NCBI GenBank assembly: GCA_028292305.1
Contig: JAQGMQ010000582.1
Span: forward strand, 1-12,403
DNA from: Rhodoferax sp.
GTDB lineage: Bacteria; Pseudomonadota; Gammaproteobacteria; Burkholderiales; Burkholderiaceae_C
Length of the DNA: 12,403 bases
Direction of reading: 5' to 3'
Position 1 is the first letter of the stretch, and the number at the start of each line of letters is the position of its first letter. The notes under the pieces were generated by a model. It was not told the origin of the DNA. It searched no databases and worked only from the letters and a program-made list of their open reading frames with translations. The position numbers and the translations under genes are program-made. This document shows, in pieces, positions 1 to 5,704 of this stretch.

Positions 1-129
1 ATCTTGCTGGTGCAGCATCGGCACGGTCGCGTTGTGGTCGGCGCCTTTGCCCGGGCTCATCGTCTTGGTAGTGCTGTTGGCGGTATTCTTGGCTGGGGTC
101 TTGACGGGTGCCGATTGCTTGGTGGTCAT
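1..129 (-). CDS. Lys/Thr-rich N-terminus of an unidentified protein (partial)
   Basis: The ATG at 129 (reading leftwards) is preceded by AAGGAA at a good distance, and the frame stays open to the window edge, giving 43 residues. The visible part begins MTTKQSAPVKTPAKN, is rich in Lys, Thr, Ala, Ser and Asn, and becomes Gly/His/Asp-containing further in. It has no hydrophobic segment, so it looks like a disordered basic tail of a cytoplasmic protein. Basic N-terminal tails of this kind occur on catalases and Dps-like stress proteins, but nothing here decides between them. It is transcribed divergently from the transglutaminase-like gene, and the two share a 243 bp control region. The start is well supported; the function is unknown. 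Confidence 0.65.
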   Translation of the reverse strand, partial: MTTKQSAPVKTPAKNTANSTTKTMSPGKGADHNATVPMLHQQD

Positions 130-372
130 GGTGTTCCTTTGGGTCTTGGGTTGATGCGGCCAGTATCTGTGGCGCCCCGCCCAGGGCGCCGAGGACGCGC
201 GTCTGATTGCATGTAGGCGAAGGGCGCGTCACGGCCGGGCACCGCGTGCGCTTGCCTACATTAGTGGTGTCGCACATCCGTACCGATGAGCCCCGTCGAA
301 AATGATCTGCGTGCGGACACCGGGCCAGGCCGGTTTCTTGCAAGGCGTTGCCAACCTCTGGAGGACTATCCC
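130..372. promoter_or_regulatory. divergent control region with imperfect inverted repeat
   Basis: This gene-free stretch separates two divergent starts. It holds an inverted repeat: TGTAGGCGAAG at 212-222 against CTTGCCTACA at 251-260, ten pairs with one bulged base and a spacer of 28 bases. TACATT at 257-262 could serve as a -10 element for the rightward gene, but no convincing -35 is visible. The repeat could be an operator or an RNA stem. No FNR-type box occurs here. Confidence 0.35.
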
Positions 373-1170
373 ATGCGTCTATTTGCTGGCTGTGACATGT
401 CGTTGGAAGCTTCCGAGCCCTGCCCCGTGGTGGCCATGCTGCGGCCGCGCAGTGGCATGGCGCAATGGCTGGCCAGCGAGAACTACCAGTTCGACCCGCC
501 GGTGCGCCCCACCGAATACGTCGACGCCTATGGCAACCTGTGCCAGCGTTTCGAGATCGCCCCCGGCCCGATGCGCATCCGCTGGAGCGCCATCGTCGAG
601 ACCGACGAGTTCATCGCGGTGGCGCCCAACGCGCCGGCAACACCGGTCAACCAATTGCCCGCCGATGTGCTTCAGTTCATGCTGCAAAGCCGGTATTGCC
701 CAAGCGACAAGATGGGCCAGCAGGCGCAGCAGATCGCGGGCAACTTTCTGCCCGGTTATGCCCAGGTCGAGGCGATCCGCAACTGGGTGCACCAGAACAT
801 CGCCTACCGCTACGGCGTGAGCGAGGCCACGACCGACGCCATGGACACCCTGAATGCGGGCGCGGGCGTGTGCCGCGATTTCTCGCACATCGGCATCTCG
901 TTCTGCCGCGCCTTGCGCATCCCGGCGCGGATGGTGGTGGGTTATCTGTACCAGCTGGACCCGATGGACCTGCATGCCTGGTTCGAGGCCTACATCGACG
1001 GCCGCTGGTACACCTTCGACGGCACGCAGGACCAGCCCCGCGGCGGCCGCATTGTGGTGGCCTACGGCCGCGACGCGGCGGACGTGGCATTCATTTCCAA
1101 CTACGGCGGCTTGGCGACCAAGTCGCTGCAGGCCTGGGTGCAGCTGGACAACGGCCAACCCTTGTTCTGA
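373..1170 (+). CDS. transglutaminase-like protease-fold protein
   Basis: The 265-residue protein belongs to the bacterial transglutaminase-like superfamily (papain-like fold). The Cys-His-Asp triad is visible: Cys167 in GAGVCRDFSH, His201 in DLHAWFEAY and Asp216 in YTFDGTQ. The N-terminal 110 residues form a less conserved region, and residues 135-220 carry the core domain. No signal peptide is evident, so it is probably cytoplasmic. Family members act as peptidases, peptide N-glycanases or amide hydrolases; the substrate cannot be told. GGAGGA at 360-365 fixes the ATG at 373; an in-frame ATG at 286 would add 29 residues without a ribosome binding site and is less likely. It stands alone on plus, with a 203 bp gap before the next start. 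Confidence 0.85.
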   Translation: MRLFAGCDMSLEASEPCPVVAMLRPRSGMAQWLASENYQFDPPVRPTEYVDAYGNLCQRFEIAPGPMRIRWSAIVETDEFIAVAPNAPATPVNQLPADVLQFMLQSRYCPSDKMGQQAQQIAGNFLPGYAQVEAIRNWVHQNIAYRYGVSEATTDAMDTLNAGAGVCRDFSHIGISFCRALRIPARMVVGYLYQLDPMDLHAWFEAYIDGRWYTFDGTQDQPRGGRIVVAYGRDAADVAFISNYGGLATKSLQAWVQLDNGQPLF

Positions 1171-1250
1171 GCGGCGGATGCGGCAGCCGTGACCAGAGAG
1201 CCAGGCCACCCACAGCACGGGGCGCACGCCGCCTACAAGACGTGCGGTAG

Positions 1251-1271
1251 CGCCGCTTTAAATTAGCGGCG
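1251..1271. repeat. perfect 7 bp inverted repeat with AT loop
   Basis: CGCCGCT, a seven-base AT-only loop (TTAAATT), then AGCGGCG. It lies 80 bp after the transglutaminase stop and about 100 bp before the small protein at 1374. No T-run follows on either strand, so it is not a typical intrinsic terminator. It could be an operator or an RNA stem. Confidence 0.4.
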
Positions 1272-1373
1272 TGGTGGCCATGCGATGGAAGTGCGAGATC
1301 GAAGTGCGATCAAACGCTTTCGTCGGCCGCTGTCTTTCACCTGTCATCCGCCCTCGCCTCTTTAGGAGAAACC

Positions 1374-1478
1374 ATGCGCAAACTCATCCTCACCGCCATC
1401 GCCGGCTTCCTCTGGAAAAAATACATGGCCAAAAAACGCGGCGTGGCGCCTCAGGCCACCGCCCCGCGGCGTTATTGA
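1374..1478 (+). CDS. 34-residue basic small protein
   Basis: A short frame with a strong ribosome binding site (AGGAGA at 1364-1369) four bases before the ATG. It encodes 34 residues beginning MRKLILTAIAGFLWKKY. The first 14 residues form one hydrophobic stretch flanked by basic residues, followed by a Lys/Arg-rich tail ending PRRY. This suits a small membrane-associated peptide or amphipathic helix. It lies between the transglutaminase and the universal stress protein cluster. No function is assigned. The evidence is the ribosome binding site, the codon use and the coherent charge pattern; a chance ORF remains possible. Confidence 0.5.
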   Translation: MRKLILTAIAGFLWKKYMAKKRGVAPQATAPRRY

Positions 1479-1678
1479 CGGGCGCCGCGCGCCACCACAG
1501 ACACTCCGCCTGCCGGGGGCGGTAAACGCCTCACGCATCCAGGCCCAAGTCGGCACGCGCTGACCACGCCTACCAGGAACCCAAGCTGTTGACGCAGCTG
1601 CTCGGCCACGGCCACCGACTCCTCCACCAAGGCCGCGTTCAACCGGGCGGCCAGCTTCAGTTTTTCAAGCGTGTTCAT
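1472..1678 (-). CDS. possible small helical protein downstream of usp (doubtful)
   Basis: A 68-residue frame starting at the ATG at 1678, 17 bases after the stop of the minus-strand universal stress gene. The first 45 residues (MNTLEKLKLAARLNAALVEE onwards) look like an amphipathic helix with a plausible composition; the last 20 residues are Pro/Gly/Arg-rich and less protein-like. There is no clear ribosome binding site, so expression would depend on read-through from the upstream gene. It overlaps the convergent small gene by seven bases. It may be a real short gene, a decayed one or chance. Confidence 0.3.
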   Translation of the reverse strand: MNTLEKLKLAARLNAALVEESVAVAEQLRQQLGFLVGVVSACRLGPGCVRRLPPPAGGVSVVARGARQ

Positions 1679-1694
1679 ACCGTGCGCCGACGCA

Positions 1695-2147
1695 TCAATC
1701 GGGCACATTCGAGCGCACCAGCAAGACCGGCACCGAGCTCGCGCGCACCACGAACTCGGCGTCGCTGCCCATCATCACGCGGTTGAAGCCGCGCCTGCCG
1801 TGGGTGCCCATGACGATCAGGTCGCAGCCGCTAATGCGGGCCTCGTCGACGATCGCCTGGCCCACCCTTTCACGGGTGATCTCGCAGAAGCGGATCTGCA
1901 CCTTGACCCCGGCTTCCTCGGCCTTGGCCTGCCCCAGGGCCATCAGCCTGTGGCCCGCCGACCGCAGATGGTCCAGCGTCTCCTCGTAGGCGCTCACGCT
2001 GGCCATCTCGGCCAGCATGGGGAAGTCGTCGATCACATGCAGCAGCACCAGCGTCGACTTCTGCTCGCTGGCCAGTTGCAGGGCCTCACGCAAACCGCGC
2101 TCCGCGGTTTCGCTGCCATCCAGAGGAACCAGGATCTTTGGGTACAT
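1695..2147 (-). CDS. universal stress protein (UspA family), first copy
   Basis: A 150-residue single-domain Usp protein, the usual family length. It starts MYPKILVPLDGS, the standard first beta strand and nucleotide loop, and carries the ATP-binding motif G-x2-G-x9-G-S as GTHGRRGFNRVMMGS near residues 123-137, followed by VPVLLVR, the last strand. Family members bind ATP, dimerise in the cytoplasm and help survival under starvation, redox or low-oxygen stress. The ATG at 2147 is chosen because the family start follows it directly; an upstream extension to 2252 would run through the FNR box. It is divergent from the second usp, with an FNR-type box at 2239-2252 about 98 bases upstream. Confidence 0.92.
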   Translation of the reverse strand: MYPKILVPLDGSETAERGLREALQLASEQKSTLVLLHVIDDFPMLAEMASVSAYEETLDHLRSAGHRLMALGQAKAEEAGVKVQIRFCEITRERVGQAIVDEARISGCDLIVMGTHGRRGFNRVMMGSDAEFVVRASSVPVLLVRSNVPD

Positions 2148-2203
2148 CGCAGTGCTTTCATGGCCAGGGCATCGAAGCGCCCTGCAGCCGACCGCCGGCA
2201 GGG

Positions 2204-2252
2204 CTGCGCCATTGTTCGCCCGCAGGCGCCAAAGCGACTTGAGGTGGATCAA
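2204..2252 (-). promoter_or_regulatory. FNR-type class II promoter for the minus-strand usp
   Basis: The palindrome at 2239-2252, read on minus, is TTGATCCACCTCAA, matching the FNR consensus TTGAT-N4-ATCAA except at one inner base. Reading leftwards, AACAAT (2216-2211) lies exactly 32 bp away centre to centre, which puts the box at -41.5 from a start near 2204. That leaves a leader of about 57 bases. The box and spacing are read directly; activation by FNR is inferred. Confidence 0.7.
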
Positions 2253-2286
2253 CGAGACCCCAGGTGGCGCGCGCGGTCAACCACCG

Positions 2287-2335
2287 TTGATCCAGGTCAA
2301 CGCCCACCGCTCAACCCGGCCGAATACTGACAACC
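2287..2335 (+). promoter_or_regulatory. FNR-type class II promoter for usp-adhP
   Basis: The box TTGATCCAGGTCAA at 2287-2300 matches the FNR/ANR consensus at nine of ten defined bases. AATACT at 2323-2328 lies 32 bp downstream centre to centre, placing the start near 2335 and the box at -41.5. The same flanking CGAATACTG, at identical distance, recurs before the third usp. The box is 48 bp from the divergent one, so two regulator dimers could sit side by side. Confidence 0.78.
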
Positions 2336-2361
2336 CCAACGTCAGCATCAGGAGATTCACC

Positions 2362-2889
2362 ATGTACCAACGCATTCTGGTTCCCATCGACGGCAGCCCC
2401 ACCGCGCAGCGCGGGCTGCGCGAAGCCATCGCACTCGCACGGCTCACCAAGGGCCGCATCCGGTTCATGCACGTCATCGATGCGCTGTCGGCCGCCCGCG
2501 CCCACAGTGCCTACGACGGCTACGCGTCGGGCTGGCTCGACGCGGTGCGCCTGGAAGGCGGCAAGCTGCTGCAGGACGCGAGCGCACTGGCCCTGGCGGA
2601 AGGCGTCGACAGCGACACGCTGCTCATCGACGGCTTGTCGCCGCAGCTCGCCGAGGTCGTGGTCGACCAGGCCGACCAATGGCAGGCGGACCTGATCGTG
2701 GTGGGCACCCACGGGCGGCGCGGCCTGGGCCGCTTGCTCATGGGCAGCGGGGCGGAGAGCATTTTGCGGATGGCCAAGGTGCCGGTGTTGCTGGTGCGTG
2801 CACCGCAGGCCAGCGCCGCACACACGCCGTCCGGGCCGGAGCAAACCATCCACGTCAGCCTGCCCTCGGCCGCGCTGGCGTTCGAATGA
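2362..2889 (+). CDS. universal stress protein (UspA family), second copy
   Basis: A 175-residue Usp-domain protein. MYQRILVPIDGSPT opens the fold, HVIDALS ends the second strand, and the ATP-binding motif appears as GTHGRRGLGRLLMGS, then VPVLLVR. About 25 residues follow the domain (from APQASAAH) as a polar tail not seen in minimal family members. The AGGAGA at 2350-2355 supports the ATG at 2362. It is a close relative of the usp at 4442: the first 19 bases around the start and 19 bases coding PVLLVR are almost identical, which suggests a local duplication. adhP follows 34 bases after the stop, so the two are probably one transcript from the FNR-type promoter upstream. Anr-dependent usp genes are known in Pseudomonas. 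Confidence 0.93.
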   Translation: MYQRILVPIDGSPTAQRGLREAIALARLTKGRIRFMHVIDALSAARAHSAYDGYASGWLDAVRLEGGKLLQDASALALAEGVDSDTLLIDGLSPQLAEVVVDQADQWQADLIVVGTHGRRGLGRLLMGSGAESILRMAKVPVLLVRAPQASAAHTPSGPEQTIHVSLPSAALAFE

Positions 2890-2923
2890 TGCGGCCCGCT
2901 TTACCCGTTGCAAGGACACGGCC

Positions 2924-3958
2924 ATGACCCGGATGATGAAAGCCGCCGTGGTGCATGCCTTCGGGCAGGCGCTGCAGATCGAAGAAGTGCCCGTGCCCGA
3001 AGTCGCCGCGGGGCAGATCCTGGTGAAGGTGGTGGCTTCTGGCGTGTGCCATACCGACCTGCACGCCGCCGATGGCGACTGGCCTGTCAAGCCCAGCCTG
3101 CCGTTCATCCCCGGCCATGAAGGCGTGGGCTACGTGGCGGCCGTGGGCGTGGGCGCGGGTGCGCGCGGCGTGCGCGAAGGCGACCGGGTCGGCGTGCCCT
3201 GGCTGCACACCGCCTGCGGCCGCTGTGAACACTGCATCACCGGCTGGGAAACCCTGTGCGACGCGCAGCAGATGACGGGCTACACGGTGGACGGCGGTTA
3301 CGCCGAATACGTGCGCGCCGATCCGGCCTATGTGGGTGTGTTGCCGGCCAACGTGTCGTTCAGTGAAATCGCGCCCGTGCTGTGCGCCGGCGTCACGGTC
3401 TACAAGGGCCTGAAGATGCTCGACTGCAAGGCCGGCGACTGGGTGGCCATCTCCGGCATCGGCGGGCTCGGCCACCTGGCGGTGCAGTACGCCCGGGCCA
3501 TGGGTTTCCACGTGATCGCGGTGGACGTGGACGACGCCAAGCTGCAGTTGGCCACGCGGCTCGGCGCCGAAATGGTGATCAACGCGCAGACCCAGGACCC
3601 CGCCGCGGAAGTGCAGCGCAGCCTGCGCGGCGCGCATGGCGTGCTGGTCACGGCGGCGTCGCGCCCGGCCTTTGCCCAGGCGCTGGGCATGCTGCACAAG
3701 CGCGGCACGATGGCGCTGGTGGGGCTGCCGCCGGGTGACTTCGCGCTGCCCATCTTCGACATGGTGCTCAACGCCAAGACCATCCGCGGCTCCATCGTCG
3801 GTACCCGCAAGGACCTGCAGGAGGCGCTGGCCTTTGCCGGCGATGGCAAGGTCCACACCACCTACACCGAGGACCGGCTGGAGAACATCAACCAGGTGAT
3901 GGACCGCATGCGCCAGGGCGACATCGAAGGCCGCGTCGTGATGCGGATCGCCGACTAG
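2924..3958 (+). CDS. adhP: zinc-dependent alcohol dehydrogenase, AdhP type
   Basis: A 344-residue medium-chain dehydrogenase/reductase that interconverts primary alcohols (ethanol, propanol) and aldehydes with NAD. Catalytic zinc ligands are Cys42 (SGVCHTD), His65-Glu66 (GHEGVGYV) and Cys154 (VLCAGVTVYK). The structural zinc is held by Cys98, 101, 104 and 112. The Rossmann loop is GIGGLG at 178-183, and Asp201 after the second strand indicates NAD over NADP. The length is normal for AdhP. AAGGA at 2912-2916 supports the ATG at 2924; in-frame ATGs at 2936 and 2939 are alternatives. Following an FNR-controlled usp, it probably removes reducing equivalents by fermentative alcohol formation, or uses alcohols, when oxygen is low. 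Its stop overlaps the convergent gene's stop in the palindrome CTAG. Confidence 0.95.
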   Translation: MTRMMKAAVVHAFGQALQIEEVPVPEVAAGQILVKVVASGVCHTDLHAADGDWPVKPSLPFIPGHEGVGYVAAVGVGAGARGVREGDRVGVPWLHTACGRCEHCITGWETLCDAQQMTGYTVDGGYAEYVRADPAYVGVLPANVSFSEIAPVLCAGVTVYKGLKMLDCKAGDWVAISGIGGLGHLAVQYARAMGFHVIAVDVDDAKLQLATRLGAEMVINAQTQDPAAEVQRSLRGAHGVLVTAASRPAFAQALGMLHKRGTMALVGLPPGDFALPIFDMVLNAKTIRGSIVGTRKDLQEALAFAGDGKVHTTYTEDRLENINQVMDRMRQGDIEGRVVMRIAD

Positions 3959-4335
3959 GCCACGTCCGGCAGCGATGCCGGCGTGGCCTGCGGTTTCGCG
4001 GGACAGTCGACGCGGCAGCCGGTGCTGACACAGGGCAGCGTGGTGTCGCAGGCCTGATCGAAAAATGCGGCGCGGATGCGTTGCCCGGCCTGGCCACCGG
4101 TGCCGCCATCGGTATGGCTGCCATTGCTGCCATTGCTGCCATTGCCACCATTGCCACCATTGCCACCATCAGTGCCGTCGGCCGCGTCGCTCTTGTCAGC
4201 CAGTTCTGCGCATTCAAGCGCCACCATCAGCCCGAAAGCCTCCAGGCGTTCGCCCAGCGGATCGTGCTGCGCAATGAGACCCGCGGCGCGGGCGCAGCGT
4301 TGCAGGATCTCCACCGGACATTCTTCGAAGTGCAT
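3955..4335 (-). CDS. Cys-containing Gly/Asn-repeat protein of unknown function
   Basis: A 126-residue protein I do not recognise. Residues 1-50 look like a small helical domain (MHFEECPVEILQRCARAAG, then ECAELADKSDAAD). A low-complexity linker, GGN then GSN repeated, follows from about residue 56 to 74. The C-terminal part has four cysteines in CDTTLPC-x4-C-x3-C spacing, a possible metal or disulfide site. Codons show strong third-position GC even outside the repeat, supporting a real gene. There is no ribosome binding site before the ATG at 4335; see the leaderless promoter entry. It is convergent with adhP (four-base stop overlap) and divergent from the third usp. Codon bias and position support it; the function is open. 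Confidence 0.6.
   Translation of the reverse strand: MHFEECPVEILQRCARAAGLIAQHDPLGERLEAFGLMVALECAELADKSDAADGTDGGNGGNGGNGSNGSNGSHTDGGTGGQAGQRIRAAFFDQACDTTLPCVSTGCRVDCPAKPQATPASLPDVA
4114..4167. repeat. six 9 bp tandem units inside the repeat protein gene
   Basis: One unit ATGGCTGCC, two ATTGCTGCC and three ATTGCCACC in tandem on plus. On minus they code GSN/GSH and GGN triplets in frame. A weaker seventh unit (ATCAGTGCC) follows. Unit length is a multiple of three, so copy changes would keep the frame. Confidence 0.85.
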
Positions 4336-4382
4336 GGCAAAAGTCTAGGGCCGGGCCCGCGCGCCGGCTTGACCTGGGTCAA
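4335..4382 (-). promoter_or_regulatory. possible leaderless FNR-type promoter for the repeat protein
   Basis: The palindrome at 4369-4382 also faces the minus-strand gene. Read leftwards, TAGACT (4347-4342) is a fair -10 element 31 bp from the box centre. Six bases further the +1 would be 4335, the A of the ATG itself. The gene lacks a ribosome binding site, which fits leaderless initiation. This is inference from spacing alone. Confidence 0.4.
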
Positions 4383-4417
4383 GCCGCGCTGCCGCCGCGG
4401 CACGAATACTGGGCGCT
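4369..4417 (+). promoter_or_regulatory. FNR-type class II promoter for the third usp
   Basis: The box TTGACCTGGGTCAA at 4369-4382 is a perfect inverted repeat in its outer five bases (TTGAC/GTCAA). AATACT at 4405-4410 lies 32 bp downstream centre to centre, giving a start near 4417 and a leader of about 25 bases. The element CGAATACTG and its distance from the box are the same as before the second usp. Confidence 0.75.
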
Positions 4418-4441
4418 TCTCAACCAACCACGAAGCCCGCC

Positions 4442-4972
4442 ATGTACCAACGCATTCTTGTCCCCGTGGACGGCAGCCCCACCTCCGATGCCGGCCTGGC
4501 CGAAGCTATCCGCCTGGCCGGCTCTTGCGGCGGCAGGCTGCACCTGGTCCACGTGATCGACGATCTTTCGCTCGGCTTCGGCATGACCGCCTATGCCGAA
4601 TACACGGGCGACTGGCTGGGCCTGCTGCGCGAGAACGGCGCCGACATCCTGAAGGCCGGCCAGGCTGCCGCGCAGCAGGCCGGCGTCGAGGCCGACACCA
4701 TGCTCGACGATGGCTTCGCCGGCTCGCTCACCGACGTCGTGCAGCACCAGGCGGCCAGCTGGCATGCCGACCTTATCGTGCTGGGCACCCACGGCCGGCG
4801 CGGCGTCGGGCGCCTGGTGCTGGGCAGCGACGCCGAGCGCATCCTGCGGTCGTCGCAGCTGCCGGTGTTGCTGGTGCGCGGCCCGGCAGCGGCGCCAACG
4901 GCAGTGGCCGCAGCCGCGGCACAGAATGCTTTGGCACAGGCAACGGCAGAGGCCGCCGTGGCGGTGGCCTGA
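4442..4972 (+). CDS. universal stress protein (UspA family), third copy
   Basis: A 176-residue Usp-domain protein with MYQRILVPVDGSPT at the start, HVIDDLSLG after the second strand, the ATP-binding motif GTHGRRGVGRLVLGS, and PVLLVRG at the end of the fold. A tail of about 28 mostly Ala residues (AAAPTAVAAAAAQ onwards) follows and is probably disordered or helical. It is paralogous to the copy at 2362, sharing the start region almost base for base and a similar promoter. The ribosome binding site is weak. It is likely a cytoplasmic ATP-binding stress protein induced at low oxygen. It is monocistronic: the next gene lies convergently, 115 bases away. Confidence 0.93.
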   Translation: MYQRILVPVDGSPTSDAGLAEAIRLAGSCGGRLHLVHVIDDLSLGFGMTAYAEYTGDWLGLLRENGADILKAGQAAAQQAGVEADTMLDDGFAGSLTDVVQHQAASWHADLIVLGTHGRRGVGRLVLGSDAERILRSSQLPVLLVRGPAAAPTAVAAAAAQNALAQATAEAAVAVA

Positions 4973-5087
4973 TGGCCCTTCGCGTGGGCTGAAAGACCGC
5001 AGCGGCGCATCGGCGCCACGCGGCCTGCGAACACGGCCACTTCATCACCGACGCTGGTGGCCCGCCAAAGGCGCGGACGCCCTGCCC

Positions 5088-5567
5088 TCAGCCGGCCGCC
5101 AACGAGGCCCGCAACGTCTCCTCCAGCTGCGTCCAGGGCAGCAGTGCGTAGCCACGCTGGGCGACCGCGTCGTCCGCCACCACCAGGCCACCGCCGAACA
5201 CGGCAAACCTCGCATGCGGGGCCGAGCGGTGCGCATGGCGTTGCAGTGCGCCCAGCAGATCACCCGCAAGATCGGCGTCGACCAGCACCAGGTCGACCGG
5301 CTGCGCCAGCAAGGTCAGCACGGCATCGGTGGCGCTGGCCACATCGACCACGGTGTTGCCGCTGGCCGCCGCGTGGCACACCTGCTGCACCAGCTCGCGG
5401 TGGCGGCGCGCCGCAAAGACGGTCAGCACCTTGCAGCACTGCAGCGGACCAGGGTCGGGGGCGGCCACCGGCCGGATGTACACGGCCTGCGCGTGCTGGC
5501 CAGCCTGGCCACTTGGCGGCGCCGCACCCGGACCCGGGCTGTGTGGTGTTTCGAAATCAGCTTGCAT
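5088..5567 (-). CDS. degenerate receiver-like protein
   Basis: A 159-residue protein. Residues 45-155 follow the CheY alternation of strands and helices: VLTVFAARRHRELV (first strand and helix), DVASATDAVLTLL, then VDLVLVDADL with an Asp at the phosphorylation position, and LLPWTQLEETL as the last helix. The acidic pair after the first strand is absent (FAARR) and the conserved Lys of strand five is not seen, so phosphorylation as in a normal receiver is doubtful. No output domain is present. Residues 1-40 are Pro/Gly-rich. The ATG at 5567 is preferred; an upstream start at 5672 would run through the FNR box. The ribosome binding site is weak. It follows the response regulator gene on the same strand by 138 bases but has its own FNR-type box. 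It may act as a stand-alone signalling or decoy partner. Confidence 0.7.
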   Translation of the reverse strand: MQADFETPHSPGPGAAPPSGQAGQHAQAVYIRPVAAPDPGPLQCCKVLTVFAARRHRELVQQVCHAAASGNTVVDVASATDAVLTLLAQPVDLVLVDADLAGDLLGALQRHAHRSAPHARFAVFGGGLVVADDAVAQRGYALLPWTQLEETLRASLAAG

Positions 5568-5623
5568 GGATGTGCGCGACCTGGCGGAGCCCGAGAGTCG
5601 TTCGGTTGCCGGTGCGGCGCCCT

Positions 5624-5672
5624 TTGGCCGAGCATGGCATGCGCCACCACGCCAAGGCTTGACCTGCCTCAA
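5624..5672 (-). promoter_or_regulatory. FNR-type promoter for the receiver-like gene
   Basis: The box at 5659-5672 reads TTGAGGCAGGTCAA on minus, with both TTGA/TCAA arms intact. At the class II distance, reading leftwards, stands CATGCT (5636-5631), a weak -10 that matches the AATACT of the two plus-strand promoters at four of six bases. The start would be near 5624 with a leader of about 57 bases. The box is clear; the -10 is weak. Confidence 0.6.
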
Positions 5673-5704
5673 GCTGGCATGGCGCGCGGGCGTGATGCCC
5701 GGCT

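Noticed and set aside
379..1227. Minus-strand open frame over the transglutaminase-like gene
   Set aside because: It is a complement of a gene with a complete catalytic triad, and its own sequence has no fold signature.
1231..1237. GCCTACA as a second copy of the inverted repeat at 212-260
   Set aside because: Only one arm is present; no TGTAGGC partner is found within the preceding 60 bases.
2855..3856. Minus-strand open frame over adhP
   Set aside because: Shadow frame: His/Arg/Gly/Ala-rich and opposite a full set of zinc ligands and a Rossmann motif.
4081..4992. Plus-strand open frame across the repeat region and the third usp
   Set aside because: It is out of frame with usp, and beyond the repeats it is Arg/Pro/Gly-rich. 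The minus frame at 3955-4335 has better codon bias.
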